NCBI RefSeq assembly: GCF_003008555.2
Contig: NZ_CP043619.1
Coordinates: 1-64,000 of the forward strand
Direction: 5' to 3'
Source of the DNA: Pukyongiella litopenaei
Lineage (GTDB): Bacteria; Pseudomonadota; Alphaproteobacteria; Rhodobacterales; Rhodobacteraceae
DNA length: 64,000 nt
In this document: in pieces, positions 1 to 9,567 of the stretch
Layout of the letters: each line of letters starts with the position of its first letter
Position numbering within the stretch: position 1 is the stretch's first letter
The notes under the pieces: model-generated
The model's input: only the letters and a program-made list of their open reading frames with translations
What the model was told of the DNA's origin: nothing
The model's database searches: none
Program-made: the position numbers and the translations under genes

Positions 1-14
1 GCCCGACCGGCGGT

Positions 15-836
15 TCAGTTTCGCCCGTCCGGTGCAGTCCCCTGCGGCGAACGCGCCCAGTCCGTATACACGCTTTCCAGCGCATTCCCGTCCGCCTGTA
101 GCGACTCGAAGGCCACCCGGTCGGGATGGTTCCACGACACCAAGCTTTCCACCGGCCGCTCGTTCACGTCGTAGACCACCGAGCGCATTAATAGGCACGG
201 CTCGCTGGACGGCAGGTCCAGCAGCCCCGCCTCGCCCTCGGGCACGTTGGCGACCGAGACGTGGAAATCGGACTTGCCGAAAGTCAGACCGTAGCGTTCC
301 CGCAGCAGGCCATAAAGCGAGGGCGCGTCCATCAGGTCGGCCGCGACCAGCCCCGGCACCATGTCGGAGGGCAGATACGAGGTCTCGACGCAGAACGGCG
401 TGCCGTCCGACAGGCGCAGCCGCTTGATGGCGATGACCGGGGCGCCTTCTTCCAGCCGCAACCGGCGCGCCACGTTGGCGTCGGCCACCGCCTGTTCGAA
501 GAACAGAAGCCGCGCGCCCGGGCGCTTGCCGCGTCGGCCGACCACCTCTGAGATGGCGGTGGAGACGCGCTTGGACAACGGCCGGACCACTGCGACCTCG
601 GGGAGGTAGGTGCCGGCCGTGCCGCGCCGTTCCAATTGCCCCTGGTCGACCATCCGCTGCACCGCCTTGCGGACGGTCATGCGCGAGATGTCGAATCGCT
701 CCGCCAGCACACGTTCGGACGGGATGCGGTCGCCCGGCGACATGCCCATGTCGCTGATCAGCCCGCGCAACAGCGCCTCGGCGCGTTTTTCCACCACGCC
801 GCGGTGGCGGCCGCTGAGGTCGGTCGTCTCGGGCAT
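15..836 (-). CDS. GntR-family (HutC/UTRA) transcriptional regulator
   Basis: This 273-residue protein has an N-terminal winged helix (residues about 15-80, with the typical GntR stretch SERVLAERFDISRMTVR) followed by a UTRA effector-binding domain (about 95-245, including the PVIAIKRLRLSDGTPF strand pattern). UTRA regulators bind small sugar phosphates or amino-acid derivatives and usually repress the adjacent operon. It is transcribed away from the ABC transporter operon starting at 1123, and the shared spacer carries repeated TTGGTATA / TATACCAA half-sites. The placement mirrors frlR, which controls fructoselysine use in Bacillus; the ligand here is inferred, not shown. The start at 836 gives a normal-length family member. 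Confidence 0.9.
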   Translation of the reverse strand: MPETTDLSGRHRGVVEKRAEALLRGLISDMGMSPGDRIPSERVLAERFDISRMTVRKAVQRMVDQGQLERRGTAGTYLPEVAVVRPLSKRVSTAISEVVGRRGKRPGARLLFFEQAVADANVARRLRLEEGAPVIAIKRLRLSDGTPFCVETSYLPSDMVPGLVAADLMDAPSLYGLLRERYGLTFGKSDFHVSVANVPEGEAGLLDLPSSEPCLLMRSVVYDVNERPVESLVSWNHPDRVAFESLQADGNALESVYTDWARSPQGTAPDGRN

Positions 837-838
837 CC

Positions 839-1085
839 TTGGTATACTCTCTGTTCAAGCCGGTCTGCCGAACGGGCTTGGCCGCACAATGTTTTTTGGC
901 ATTCGCCTGACCGAGCAGCTATACCAATCTGACCATAATAGCAACCGATCCCGGCGCTTCCACCAAAACAAACCAAGCCTACAAAGACATTTCTTGCCGG
1001 AACAGTCCAAATTTTTGTTGCGAGAGCGATGCTGGTCATCTACCAATTATACCAATACAACCAAATGCTGGCCCAAGTGGTATAC
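839..1085. promoter_or_regulatory. GntR operator candidates in divergent promoter spacer
   Basis: The 286-base spacer between the regulator and the operon contains no gene but has four copies of one motif: TTGGTATAC at 839-847, TATACCAAT at 920-928, TATACCAAT at 1048-1056 and TGGTATAC at 1078-1085. The copies are in opposite orientations and flank both gene starts, as expected for an autoregulated divergent pair. The ribosome-binding sequence AGGGAG at 1111-1116 precedes the 1123 start. Confidence 0.5.
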
Positions 1086-1122
1086 ATTTACAACCAGCTA
1101 CCAAACCAATAGGGAGATCACC

Positions 1123-2388
1123 ATGATCAGACTGCTTACCGGAACCGCGCTCTGCGCCACGCTGACCGCAAGCGCGGCCTTCGCGCAGGACAAGACGACC
1201 ATCAGCTTCATTCACAAGTATCCCGAGCCGGAGAGCATGGCGTTCTTTGAGAAGGCGGTGGCCGCCTACGAGGAAGCCAACCCGGACATCGACGTCGTGA
1301 TGGAGGCGGTCGCCGACGATCCCTACAAGGACAAGATCCGCGTGCTGATGGCCTCGGACCAGGTGCCGGATATCTTCTTTTCGTGGTCGGGCGAGTTTGG
1401 CCGCAAGTTCGCGCGGGACGGCCGCACGCTCGACCTGACCGAGGCGCTGGAAGGTGAGGACTGGGAAGGCCGGTTCTCCGAGGCCGCGCTGGACCCGCTG
1501 CGATTCGAGGGCCGGCAGTTCGGCATCCCGACTAACGTCAACGCCAAGTACATGGTCTACAACGCCTCGATCTTCGAGGAGTACGGGCTGGACGAGCCGG
1601 AAACGTTCGGGGAATTCATCTCGATCCTCGATACGCTGAAGGAAAACAACGTCACGCCGATCGCCTACGGCAACCAGGTGCCCTGGGCCGCGACGCACTA
1701 TATCGGTGACTTCTTCGCCAAGTACGTGCCGAACGACGTGCGGACCGCCGACTACCAGCTGCTGGCCGAGCCGGACGAGCTGTACACCCATCCGGGCTAC
1801 ATCGAGGCGCTGCAGCAATACGCGGACCTGGGCGAGTACTTCAACCGCGGAGCCAACGCCCTGCCGCACGCGGCGGCGCGCGGGTCGTTCTTCGCGGGGC
1901 GGACGGCGATGATGTATATTGAGCTGGTCGAGTTCTACATGGTCCCGGGCTCGGGGCTGGAAGAGGCCGGCTGGGACTTTTTCGCGCTGCCTCCCGTCGA
2001 GGGCGCCGAGGGCAACCAGAACCTGCTGACCGGTGCGCCCGAGGGCTTCCTGATCTCGGCCGATACCGAGGTGGCCGAGGAAGCGCTGGACTTCATCAAA
2101 TTCATCACCGCGCCGAACATGGCGAAGGACTACGTGAAGACGACTGGCATGACCTCGGCCGTGATCGGCTCGGTCACCGAGGAGACAGCGAGCGAAGAGG
2201 TGATAGCCGGGCTCGAACGACTGGAACGGGCCGACGGCATGGCGCTGTGGCTCGACACCGACATGGACACCCAGTCGGCAAACGTGATCCTCGCGGCCGG
2301 CCAGGCGCTTCTGTCGGGTGACGTGACGCCCGAAGAGGTGATGGCGGACGTGCGCGAGACCGCGCTGGAAGTCCAGGCTACGCGCTAA
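1123..2388 (+). CDS. ABC transporter extracellular sugar-binding protein
   Basis: This 421-residue periplasmic solute-binding protein of the carbohydrate family (type-1 extracellular solute-binding, MalE/UgpB-like) starts with a Sec signal peptide (MIRLLTGTALCATLTASAAF, cleavage near AFA-QD). The mature part has the familiar family pattern, including a ligand-loop region PTNVNAKYMVYN. It should capture the substrate and deliver it to the two permeases encoded downstream. An upstream in-frame extension to 610 is open but lacks a signal peptide at its start, while ATG 1123 has a good Shine-Dalgarno sequence, so 1123 is chosen. A strong hairpin separates it from the permease genes, as is common for highly expressed binding proteins. 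Confidence 0.93.
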   Translation: MIRLLTGTALCATLTASAAFAQDKTTISFIHKYPEPESMAFFEKAVAAYEEANPDIDVVMEAVADDPYKDKIRVLMASDQVPDIFFSWSGEFGRKFARDGRTLDLTEALEGEDWEGRFSEAALDPLRFEGRQFGIPTNVNAKYMVYNASIFEEYGLDEPETFGEFISILDTLKENNVTPIAYGNQVPWAATHYIGDFFAKYVPNDVRTADYQLLAEPDELYTHPGYIEALQQYADLGEYFNRGANALPHAAARGSFFAGRTAMMYIELVEFYMVPGSGLEEAGWDFFALPPVEGAEGNQNLLTGAPEGFLISADTEVAEEALDFIKFITAPNMAKDYVKTTGMTSAVIGSVTEETASEEVIAGLERLERADGMALWLDTDMDTQSANVILAAGQALLSGDVTPEEVMADVRETALEVQATR

Positions 2389-2400
2389 GGGCCACCCTGT

Positions 2401-2438
2401 CGCGGCCGGGGGCCCTCCTCTCCCTCTCCCCGGCCGCG
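2401..2438 (+). terminator. intercistronic hairpin after binding-protein gene
   Basis: An 11-base perfect stem (CGCGGCCGGGG at 2401-2411 with CCCCGGCCGCG at 2428-2438) encloses a 16-base loop just downstream of the binding-protein stop. There is no long T run, so it is more likely a partial attenuator or mRNA stabiliser that keeps the binding protein in excess than a full terminator. Confidence 0.55.
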
Positions 2439-2469
2439 GCTTCAACGTTTTTCCTGCAAGGACCCGCTC

Positions 2470-3363
2470 ATGTCCCGCCGCACCCCCGCCTCGCTGCGAC
2501 AGAGCCTGCCCGGATGGCTCTGGGTCGCGCCGACGCTTCTGTTCCTGGTGCTGTTCGTCTACGGCCCGGCGCTTGCCAACATCCGCTACAGCCTGTTCTC
2601 GTTCTCGGCGATGTCGCAGGAGATGGATTTCGTCGGCCTGTCGAACTATGCCCGCCTGTTCGCCGACCCGCTGTTCCTGCGGGGGCTGGCCAACAACATC
2701 GCCTACGCGCTGATCTCGGTCATCTTCCAGGTGGCGTTCGCGCTGACGCTGGCGGCGGTGCTGGAATCCAAGGTCTTCCCGCGCTTCGCCGCCAACAGTT
2801 TCCGCACCATGCTGTTCCTGCCCTCGATCCTGCCTGTCGTGGTGGTGGGCCTGATCTGGCAGCTGCTTCTGGCCCCGTCGCTGGGCCTTGTGGATCAGGC
2901 GCTGTGGGAGCTGGGCCTCGGCGACTGGTCGCGCGCGTGGCTGGGCGATCCGGACACGGCGATCTTCACGGTCATCATGGTCTCGCAGTGGCAGTGGACC
3001 GGGTACATCATGGCGCTGTTCATGGTGGCGATCCGGGCGATCCCGCGCGACCTGTACCAGGCGATGGAACTGGAGGGCGCCTCGGGCCCCCGCATCTTTT
3101 TCCACCTGACCGTGCCGGCAGCGCGCGAGACGATTCTGATCGTCACGATCATCACCATCCTCGGCTCGCTCAAGGTGTTCGACATCGTCTGGGTGATGAC
3201 ATCGGGCGGCCCGAACCATTCGTCCGAAGTGCTGGGCACGCTGATGTACCGCGCCGCGTTCCGCGACGACATGATCGGATATTCGTCCACCATCGCGACC
3301 GTCATCTTCTTCATCGCGCTGACCATCGGCGTGGTCCAGATCAAGCTGCAGAAGGATCACTGA
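2470..3363 (+). CDS. ABC transporter permease (MalF/UgpA-like)
   Basis: This 297-residue inner-membrane permease has about six hydrophobic segments, the first near residues 18-38 (WVAPTLLFLVLFVYGPALA). The cytoplasmic EAA loop, which contacts the ATPase, is visible as MELEGASGPRIFFHLTVP in the C-terminal half. It pairs with the second permease, which starts one base after its stop codon, to form the heterodimeric channel of a carbohydrate importer. Length and topology match the binding-protein-dependent sugar permease family (BPD_transp_1). Confidence 0.92.
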   Translation: MSRRTPASLRQSLPGWLWVAPTLLFLVLFVYGPALANIRYSLFSFSAMSQEMDFVGLSNYARLFADPLFLRGLANNIAYALISVIFQVAFALTLAAVLESKVFPRFAANSFRTMLFLPSILPVVVVGLIWQLLLAPSLGLVDQALWELGLGDWSRAWLGDPDTAIFTVIMVSQWQWTGYIMALFMVAIRAIPRDLYQAMELEGASGPRIFFHLTVPAARETILIVTIITILGSLKVFDIVWVMTSGGPNHSSEVLGTLMYRAAFRDDMIGYSSTIATVIFFIALTIGVVQIKLQKDH

Positions 3364-3364
3364 C

Positions 3365-4236
3365 ATGGCCGACGTCACGATGACCGCCCCCGTGTCGCCG
3401 CCGCGCCAGTCCGGCGAGACGGCGGTGGCCCTTCTGAACCGCATCGTCCTGTGGACGGCCTTCCTGATCCTGTCGGTGGTCTGCGTCTACCCGATGATCT
3501 GGCTGTTCCTGAACGCCTTCAAGTCCACCAACGAGCTGTTCCAGGCGTCCTGGGCCCTACCCGAGACCTGGCGGTACGAGAACTTCACCACAGCCTGGGG
3601 CTACGGCATCTCGCGCTACCTTCTGAACTCGGTGATCGTCGCGGTGGCGACGGTGGCCATCCAGCTAATCCTGGCCTCTATGGCGGCCTATGCGCTGGTC
3701 GTGATGAACTTCAAGGCGAAGGTCGCGATCTACATGGGGATCCTGGGCGGTATGATCCTGCCGCCAGAGGTCAGCCTGTTCCCGCTATTCAAGGTGATGG
3801 CCGTCACGGACATCTACAACACCTACCTCGCGCTGATCCTGCCCAACGTGGCCTTCGGCCTGCCGTTCACCACCTTCCTGATCCGCGCCTACATGGTCGG
3901 CATCCCGCCCGACCTGCGCGAGGCCGCGCTGATGGACGGGGCGAGCGAGGGGTTGGTCTATCGCTCGATCTACCTGCCCTTGTGCAAGCCGGTCCTGGCC
4001 TCTGCCGGACTGATCGCGGCGATGCATGTCTGGAACGAATTCATCTTCGCCCTGACCTTCGTGGAAAGCGAAAGCGTCAAGACCGTGACCATCGGGGTGA
4101 TGAGCTTCGCCGTCGCGCTGCGGGCCGACTACGGCGTGATGATGGCCGGCCTTGCCCTGTCGATCATCCCGATCCTCGCCACCTTCCTGGTCCTTCAGCG
4201 CCAGTTCATCGGCGGCCTCACCCAGGGAGCCGTGAA

Positions 4237-4240
<4 letters not shown>
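3365..4240 (+). CDS. ABC transporter permease (MalG/UgpE-like)
   Basis: This 291-residue second permease has about six membrane helices, beginning around residue 24 after a polar N-terminal tail. The EAA motif reads LREAALMDGASEGLVYRSIY near residue 185. Family members of this type face the ATPase dimer together with the MalF-like partner encoded immediately upstream. Its stop overlaps the ATG of the ATPase gene (ATGA at 4237-4240), showing tight translational coupling within the import operon. Confidence 0.92.
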
Positions 4241-5331
<1,091 letters not shown>

Positions 5332-5353
5332 GACGAAAAAGGAAGAGAAACGA

Positions 5354-6367
5354 ATGTTCAACTTCGATCCCGACCGCTTTCTGCGGATCGAGAGCGGTGC
5401 CGCTGACACCGCTCGCCAGCTGGGAACCCTGGTCCGCGACCTAGTCGCCGACGGTGCCGACAGCCTGTTCTACATGGGCGCCGGCGGGGCCGGCATCCTG
5501 ATGCAGCCCGCCGCCGACCTGCTGGCGCGGGAAAGCGCCCTGCCCTGCTTCAACGTGCTGTGTGCCGAGGTCGTGGTGACCGGGCACAAGGCGCTCGGCA
5601 AGGGCTCCATCGTGGTGATGCCGTCGCTGTCGGGCACCACGAAGGAGAGCATCGCGGCGCTGGACTTCGCGCAGGCGCAGGGCGCCAGGGTGATCACCAT
5701 CGTGGGCCATGCCGAGACGCCGCTGGCCGAGAAGGCCGACCACTGCTTCGTGAACTTCGCGCAGGACGACACCTCGTGCGAGATGTTCTACATGGCGTCG
5801 CTGGCCGCCGCGTTTGGCGCGATGCAGGCGCGCGGCGAGCGCGACGATTTCGACGAGATGGCCGAGCAGCTGGCGGCCTTCCCGGGCGAGCTTCTGAAGA
5901 TTAAGGAGCAGTTCGAGCCGCGCGCCAAGGCGCTGGCCGAGGAGATCCAGTCGGACACCTACCACATCATCACCGGCGCCGGGCCGGTCTGGCCCGAGGC
6001 GTATTACTACGGGATGTGCATCCTGGAAGAGATGCAGTGGATCCGGACCCGGCCCGTGCATGCATCGGACTTCTTCCACGGCACGCTGGAGCTGGTGGAA
6101 AACGGCGTCAGCGTCTTGGTCTTCATGGGCGAGGACGAGACCCGGCCCCTGGCCGACCGCGTGGTGAGCTTCGCGCGGGAGCATACCGACCGGCTGATCG
6201 TGCTGGATACGCGCGAGATGGAGACGACGGGGCTGTCGCCCGCATTCCGCGCGCTGATGGCGCCGGCGATGCTGGCGACGATGCTGGAACGGCTTTCGGC
6301 GCATCTGGAGCATCTGCGCGACCACCCGCTGGAGACGCGCCGGTACTACCGCCGCGTCGCGTATTGA
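5354..6367 (+). CDS. SIS-domain sugar isomerase/deglycase, FrlB-like (copy 1)
   Basis: This 337-residue protein has two SIS (phosphosugar-binding) halves. The first contains YMGAGGAG and the Ser/Thr-rich loop SLSGTTKES; the second carries ITGAGPVWPEAYYYG and the active-site-like stretch EMQWI...HASDFFHGTLE. The architecture and the C-terminal HPLETRRYY resemble fructoselysine-6-phosphate deglycase (FrlB), which splits phosphorylated Amadori compounds to glucose 6-phosphate and an amine; AgaS-like isomerases are the alternative. ATG 5354 follows a purine-rich GGAAGAG site. A second, divergent member lies at 8579 in the same operon, suggesting two related substrates. Confidence 0.8.
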   Translation: MFNFDPDRFLRIESGAADTARQLGTLVRDLVADGADSLFYMGAGGAGILMQPAADLLARESALPCFNVLCAEVVVTGHKALGKGSIVVMPSLSGTTKESIAALDFAQAQGARVITIVGHAETPLAEKADHCFVNFAQDDTSCEMFYMASLAAAFGAMQARGERDDFDEMAEQLAAFPGELLKIKEQFEPRAKALAEEIQSDTYHIITGAGPVWPEAYYYGMCILEEMQWIRTRPVHASDFFHGTLELVENGVSVLVFMGEDETRPLADRVVSFAREHTDRLIVLDTREMETTGLSPAFRALMAPAMLATMLERLSAHLEHLRDHPLETRRYYRRVAY

Positions 6368-6375
6368 GGCGCGCC

Positions 6376-7686
6376 ATGGCTTTCGATCCGTTCGCGAAAA
6401 TCACCGATCGGCCGCTGTGGCGGGCCGAGATGACGCTGCCGGAGATCCCGGCGGCGCAGATCGAACCGCGCGAGGACGTGGTCGTCGTGGGCTCGGGCTT
6501 TTCGGGGCTGCACACGGCGCTGCATCTGGCGCGCGGCGACCGGTCGGTCGTGGTGATCGACGCGGGCGAGGTGGGGCACGGCTGTTCGACGCGGAACGGC
6601 GGGCAGGTGTCGTCAGAAATCAAGCCGGACCTGGAAGGGCTGACCAGAACGTACGGGGCGGCGGGCGCGATGCGCGTCCTTCGCACCGGGCTGGACGCCC
6701 ACCGCTACCTGCGGGAGTTCGTGCGCGCGGAAGGGATCGCCTGCGACTACAACGTCTGCGGCCATTTCATCGGCGCGCACCGGCTGGACCGGATGGCGGG
6801 GCTGGAGGCGTTCGGCGCGCTGCAGCGCAAGATCGGGACCGAGGCCGAGATCGTGCCGAAGGCGCGGGTCGGCAACTACATCGACAGCCCGCACTTCCAC
6901 GGCGGGCTGCATCTGCCGGACTGGTCGAGCGTGCATCCCGGGCGGCTGGTGGCCGAGCTGGTCAGGCTCTGTCTGGCTGAGGGGGTGCGGATCGTGCCGA
7001 AGTGCCGTGCCGACCACATCGAGGATCACGGCGATCACATGTCCCTGACCGCGAACGGCAAGGCGATCTGCGCCGAGAACGTGGTGATGGGGACCGACGG
7101 CTACACCGATGGCGCTTCGAAATGGATGCGGCGGCGGATCGTGTCGCTCGCCTCGGTCGTGATGGCGACGAGGGCTATGCCGAAGGACGAGGTCGCGGCG
7201 CTTTATCCGCGCAACTCGATGATCTACGACACGCGGATGAATGTCAGCTACCACCGCGCCTCGCCCGATGGCGATCGGGTGGTGATGGGCACCGTGGTGC
7301 CGGTTGATCACGACCGCATGGCCGATTGCTATCCGCGCGCGCGGGGCAACATGCTGCGGGTTTTCCCGCAGTTGGAGAACGTGGCGCTGGAGCATGTGTG
7401 GTCGGGCTGGGTCGGGGCGACCTTCAACCACCTGCCGCAAGTCGGTCTGCGCGGTCGGATGGGCTATACCATCGGCTATAACGGCACCGGCGTGGCGATG
7501 TCCGCCTATCTGGGTCGGGCGCTGGCCCGCAGGATGCTGGGCCAGCCGGGCGGCGAGACCGGGCTCGACCAAGTGAAGTTCGAGACGCGGCCGCTCTTTA
7601 ACGGGCAGACGTGGTACCGCCGCCCGGTGCTGGCCTGGCACGACCTGAAGGACCGGCTGCCTTCGCGCGGGGCGACCATCGGATGA
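6376..7686 (+). CDS. FAD-dependent oxidoreductase (DAO / PuuB-like)
   Basis: This 436-residue flavoenzyme has a Rossmann FAD-binding motif VVVVGSGFSGLHTALHLA (residues about 35-52) and the STRNGGQV loop typical of gamma-glutamylputrescine oxidase-like DAO proteins. The C-terminal IGYNGTGVAMSAYLG matches the second FAD contact. Such enzymes oxidise secondary or primary amines to an imine with release of hydrogen peroxide. Its place between Amadori-type deglycase and kinase genes makes an amadoriase-like or amine-clearing role plausible, but the substrate is unknown. The next gene overlaps its stop (ATGA at 7683). Confidence 0.85.
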   Translation: MAFDPFAKITDRPLWRAEMTLPEIPAAQIEPREDVVVVGSGFSGLHTALHLARGDRSVVVIDAGEVGHGCSTRNGGQVSSEIKPDLEGLTRTYGAAGAMRVLRTGLDAHRYLREFVRAEGIACDYNVCGHFIGAHRLDRMAGLEAFGALQRKIGTEAEIVPKARVGNYIDSPHFHGGLHLPDWSSVHPGRLVAELVRLCLAEGVRIVPKCRADHIEDHGDHMSLTANGKAICAENVVMGTDGYTDGASKWMRRRIVSLASVVMATRAMPKDEVAALYPRNSMIYDTRMNVSYHRASPDGDRVVMGTVVPVDHDRMADCYPRARGNMLRVFPQLENVALEHVWSGWVGATFNHLPQVGLRGRMGYTIGYNGTGVAMSAYLGRALARRMLGQPGGETGLDQVKFETRPLFNGQTWYRRPVLAWHDLKDRLPSRGATIG

Positions 7687-8495
7687 GCGGGCGCTTCGAC
7701 CTCATCGCGGTGGGCGACAACTGCATCGACCGGCTGACAGGGCGGATGCAGGCGGATCTGGTCGGCGGCAACGCGGTGAACGTCGCGGTGCAGGGCGCGC
7801 TGGCGGGGTTGCGCACGGCCTATGCCGGCGCGGTGGGGCCCGTGGATGAAGCCGACGGCGACCGGGTGATCGCGGCGTTGATCGCGAACGGGGTCGACGT
7901 GGGCTGCGTGGAACGTGACGACCGCCCGACCTCCGTCACCGAATTGCGGGTGGACGACGACGGCGACCGGCACATCGTGGCTGAGGCGTTTGGCGCCTGC
8001 GAGGGCTGGGGCCCCTGCCCCCGCGGCATGACCAGACTGGAGGCCGCGCGGCACGTCCATATCGGCTGGCTGAACGACGGCGGCGCCACGCGGCGCGCGC
8101 TGGCGGCCGCCGGCGTGCCGGTGTCGCAGGATGTCAGCGTCAACGCGTTGACCCCGCGCGATATCGCGGCCGACGGCCTGACCCTCGCCTTCGCCTCGCT
8201 GTCCGAGGCTCACGCCGACTTGGCCGAGGCCCGCGTCGCCGAACTGGTCGCGGGCGGCGCGACCGCCGCCGTAGTCACGCTGGGCCGCGGCGGATCGCTC
8301 GCGCTGGTGGACGGCAGAATGCACCGCGCCAAGGCCGACCCCGTGGAGGCCACCGACACGACGGGCGCTGGCGACAGCTATATCGCCGGCTTCCTCGCCG
8401 CGCGCCTGACCGGCGCGGACATCACCGAAGCGATGGCGGCCGGCCATGCTCGCGCCGCCCGAACCTGCACCCATCCCGGAGGTTTCCCGCAGTAA
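7683..8495 (+). CDS. PfkB-family sugar kinase, FrlD-like (copy 1)
   Basis: This 270-residue ribokinase/PfkB-type kinase has the N-terminal substrate motif GGNAVNVAVQGA and the C-terminal catalytic signature DTTGAGDSYIAGF with the catalytic Asp. FrlD enzymes of this family phosphorylate fructoselysine before deglycation, which fits the neighbouring SIS proteins. The start overlaps the oxidoreductase stop, and the open frame upstream of 7683 lies within that gene. A hairpin and an 83-base gap follow before the second SIS gene. Confidence 0.82.
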   Translation: MSGRFDLIAVGDNCIDRLTGRMQADLVGGNAVNVAVQGALAGLRTAYAGAVGPVDEADGDRVIAALIANGVDVGCVERDDRPTSVTELRVDDDGDRHIVAEAFGACEGWGPCPRGMTRLEAARHVHIGWLNDGGATRRALAAAGVPVSQDVSVNALTPRDIAADGLTLAFASLSEAHADLAEARVAELVAGGATAAVVTLGRGGSLALVDGRMHRAKADPVEATDTTGAGDSYIAGFLAARLTGADITEAMAAGHARAARTCTHPGGFPQ

Positions 8496-8520
8496 TTCCA
8501 AAGACTTGACGCCCGACCAA

Positions 8521-8550
8521 CCCGAGCCGCTCCGGCTCGGGACCGGTTTT
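8521..8550 (+). terminator. hairpin between kinase 1 and SIS gene 2
   Basis: A 9-base perfect stem, CCCGAGCCG (8521-8529) with CGGCTCGGG (8533-8541), has a three-base loop and is followed by ACCGGTTTT. It may be a partial terminator that sets expression of the second SIS/kinase pair apart from the first part of the operon. Confidence 0.5.
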
Positions 8551-8578
8551 CCCTACCCTGAAGCAAGAAGAGGATACC

Positions 8579-9565
8579 ATGAAAGACACGCTAACCACCG
8601 ACGAACAGGTCGCCTCGGCCATCGCGGCGGCGAAAGCGCGCGATACCGTCAACGACATCTACTATGTCGCCTGCGGCGGGTCCTACGCGCTGATGCTGCC
8701 GAACCAGTACGTGATGGACCGCGAGGCCACGAGCATCGCCGGCCACGCGCTGAACGCCGCCGAATTCAAAGCCCGCGCGCCGAAGCGGCTGGGCGAGAAC
8801 TCTGTCGTAATCCTGTGCTCGCACAGCGGCAACACGCCCGAAACGGTCGAAGCGGCGAAGATCGCCCGTGCTGCCGGCGCGCTGACCATCGCGCTGACCA
8901 ACGATCCGGGCAGCCCGCTGGATGAGGCATCGGAATACGTCGTCTACTACGAGCACGAGCCCAAGAAGATCAGCCCGAACCACTCGCCCGCCGTGCTGGC
9001 GCGGCTGTCCTTCGGCATCCTCAATGCGCGCGAGGGCAACGCCAAGGCCGCAAAGGTCGAAGCGGCGCTGAAGGCGCTGCCGCCGATCATGGACGCGGCG
9101 GTCGAGGCGCATGGCGACCGGATCGCGACATTCGCCGACTCGCACAAGCGCGAAGAGGTGATCTACACCATGGCGTCGGGCACCAATTATGCCACCGCCT
9201 ATTCCTACGCGATCTGCATCTTCCAAGAGATGCAGTGGATCCACTCCGCCGCGATCCATTCGGGCGAGTATTTCCACGGGCCGTTCGAGATCACCGATTA
9301 CGACGTGCCCTTCATTTTGCTGATGGGCCTTGGCGCCTCGCGGCCGATGGACGAGCGCGCGCTGGCCTTCGTGCAGACATACTCGGACAAGGTGACAGTG
9401 CTGGATTCGAAGGAACTGGGTCTGGGCGCCATCGACGCCGAGGTGGTGGAATATATCGAGCACATGGCCTTCAGCACCCTCCTGCGGGTCTATTCCGACA
9501 AGCTGGCGTTTTCGCGCGGCCACCCGCTGACCGTCCGCCGCTACATGTGGCAGATGGAGTATTGA
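8579..9565 (+). CDS. SIS-domain sugar isomerase/deglycase, FrlB-like (copy 2)
   Basis: This 328-residue second SIS-domain protein carries YVACGGSYALMLPN in the first half, the phosphosugar loop CSHSGNTPET near residue 80, and the conserved EMQWIHSAAIHSGEYFHGP segment that corresponds to the active-site region of FrlB. Its C terminus (HPLTVRRYMWQMEY) parallels copy 1, but the two are clearly divergent, so they are paralogues rather than a recent duplication. The predicted reaction is deglycation of a 6-phospho Amadori compound. GAAGAGGAT precedes the ATG at a normal distance. Confidence 0.82.
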   Translation: MKDTLTTDEQVASAIAAAKARDTVNDIYYVACGGSYALMLPNQYVMDREATSIAGHALNAAEFKARAPKRLGENSVVILCSHSGNTPETVEAAKIARAAGALTIALTNDPGSPLDEASEYVVYYEHEPKKISPNHSPAVLARLSFGILNAREGNAKAAKVEAALKALPPIMDAAVEAHGDRIATFADSHKREEVIYTMASGTNYATAYSYAICIFQEMQWIHSAAIHSGEYFHGPFEITDYDVPFILLMGLGASRPMDERALAFVQTYSDKVTVLDSKELGLGAIDAEVVEYIEHMAFSTLLRVYSDKLAFSRGHPLTVRRYMWQMEY

Positions 9566-9567
9566 GC

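Noticed and set aside
610-1122. N-terminal extension of the solute-binding protein
   Set aside because: It runs through the GntR gene and operators and would bury the signal peptide; ATG 1123 has a good ribosome site.
1036-3444. Long minus-strand open frame (802 codons) opposite the binding-protein and permease genes
   Set aside because: Its product is Arg/His/Asp-rich with no family pattern, and it lies antisense to clear transporter genes; it is a high-GC shadow.
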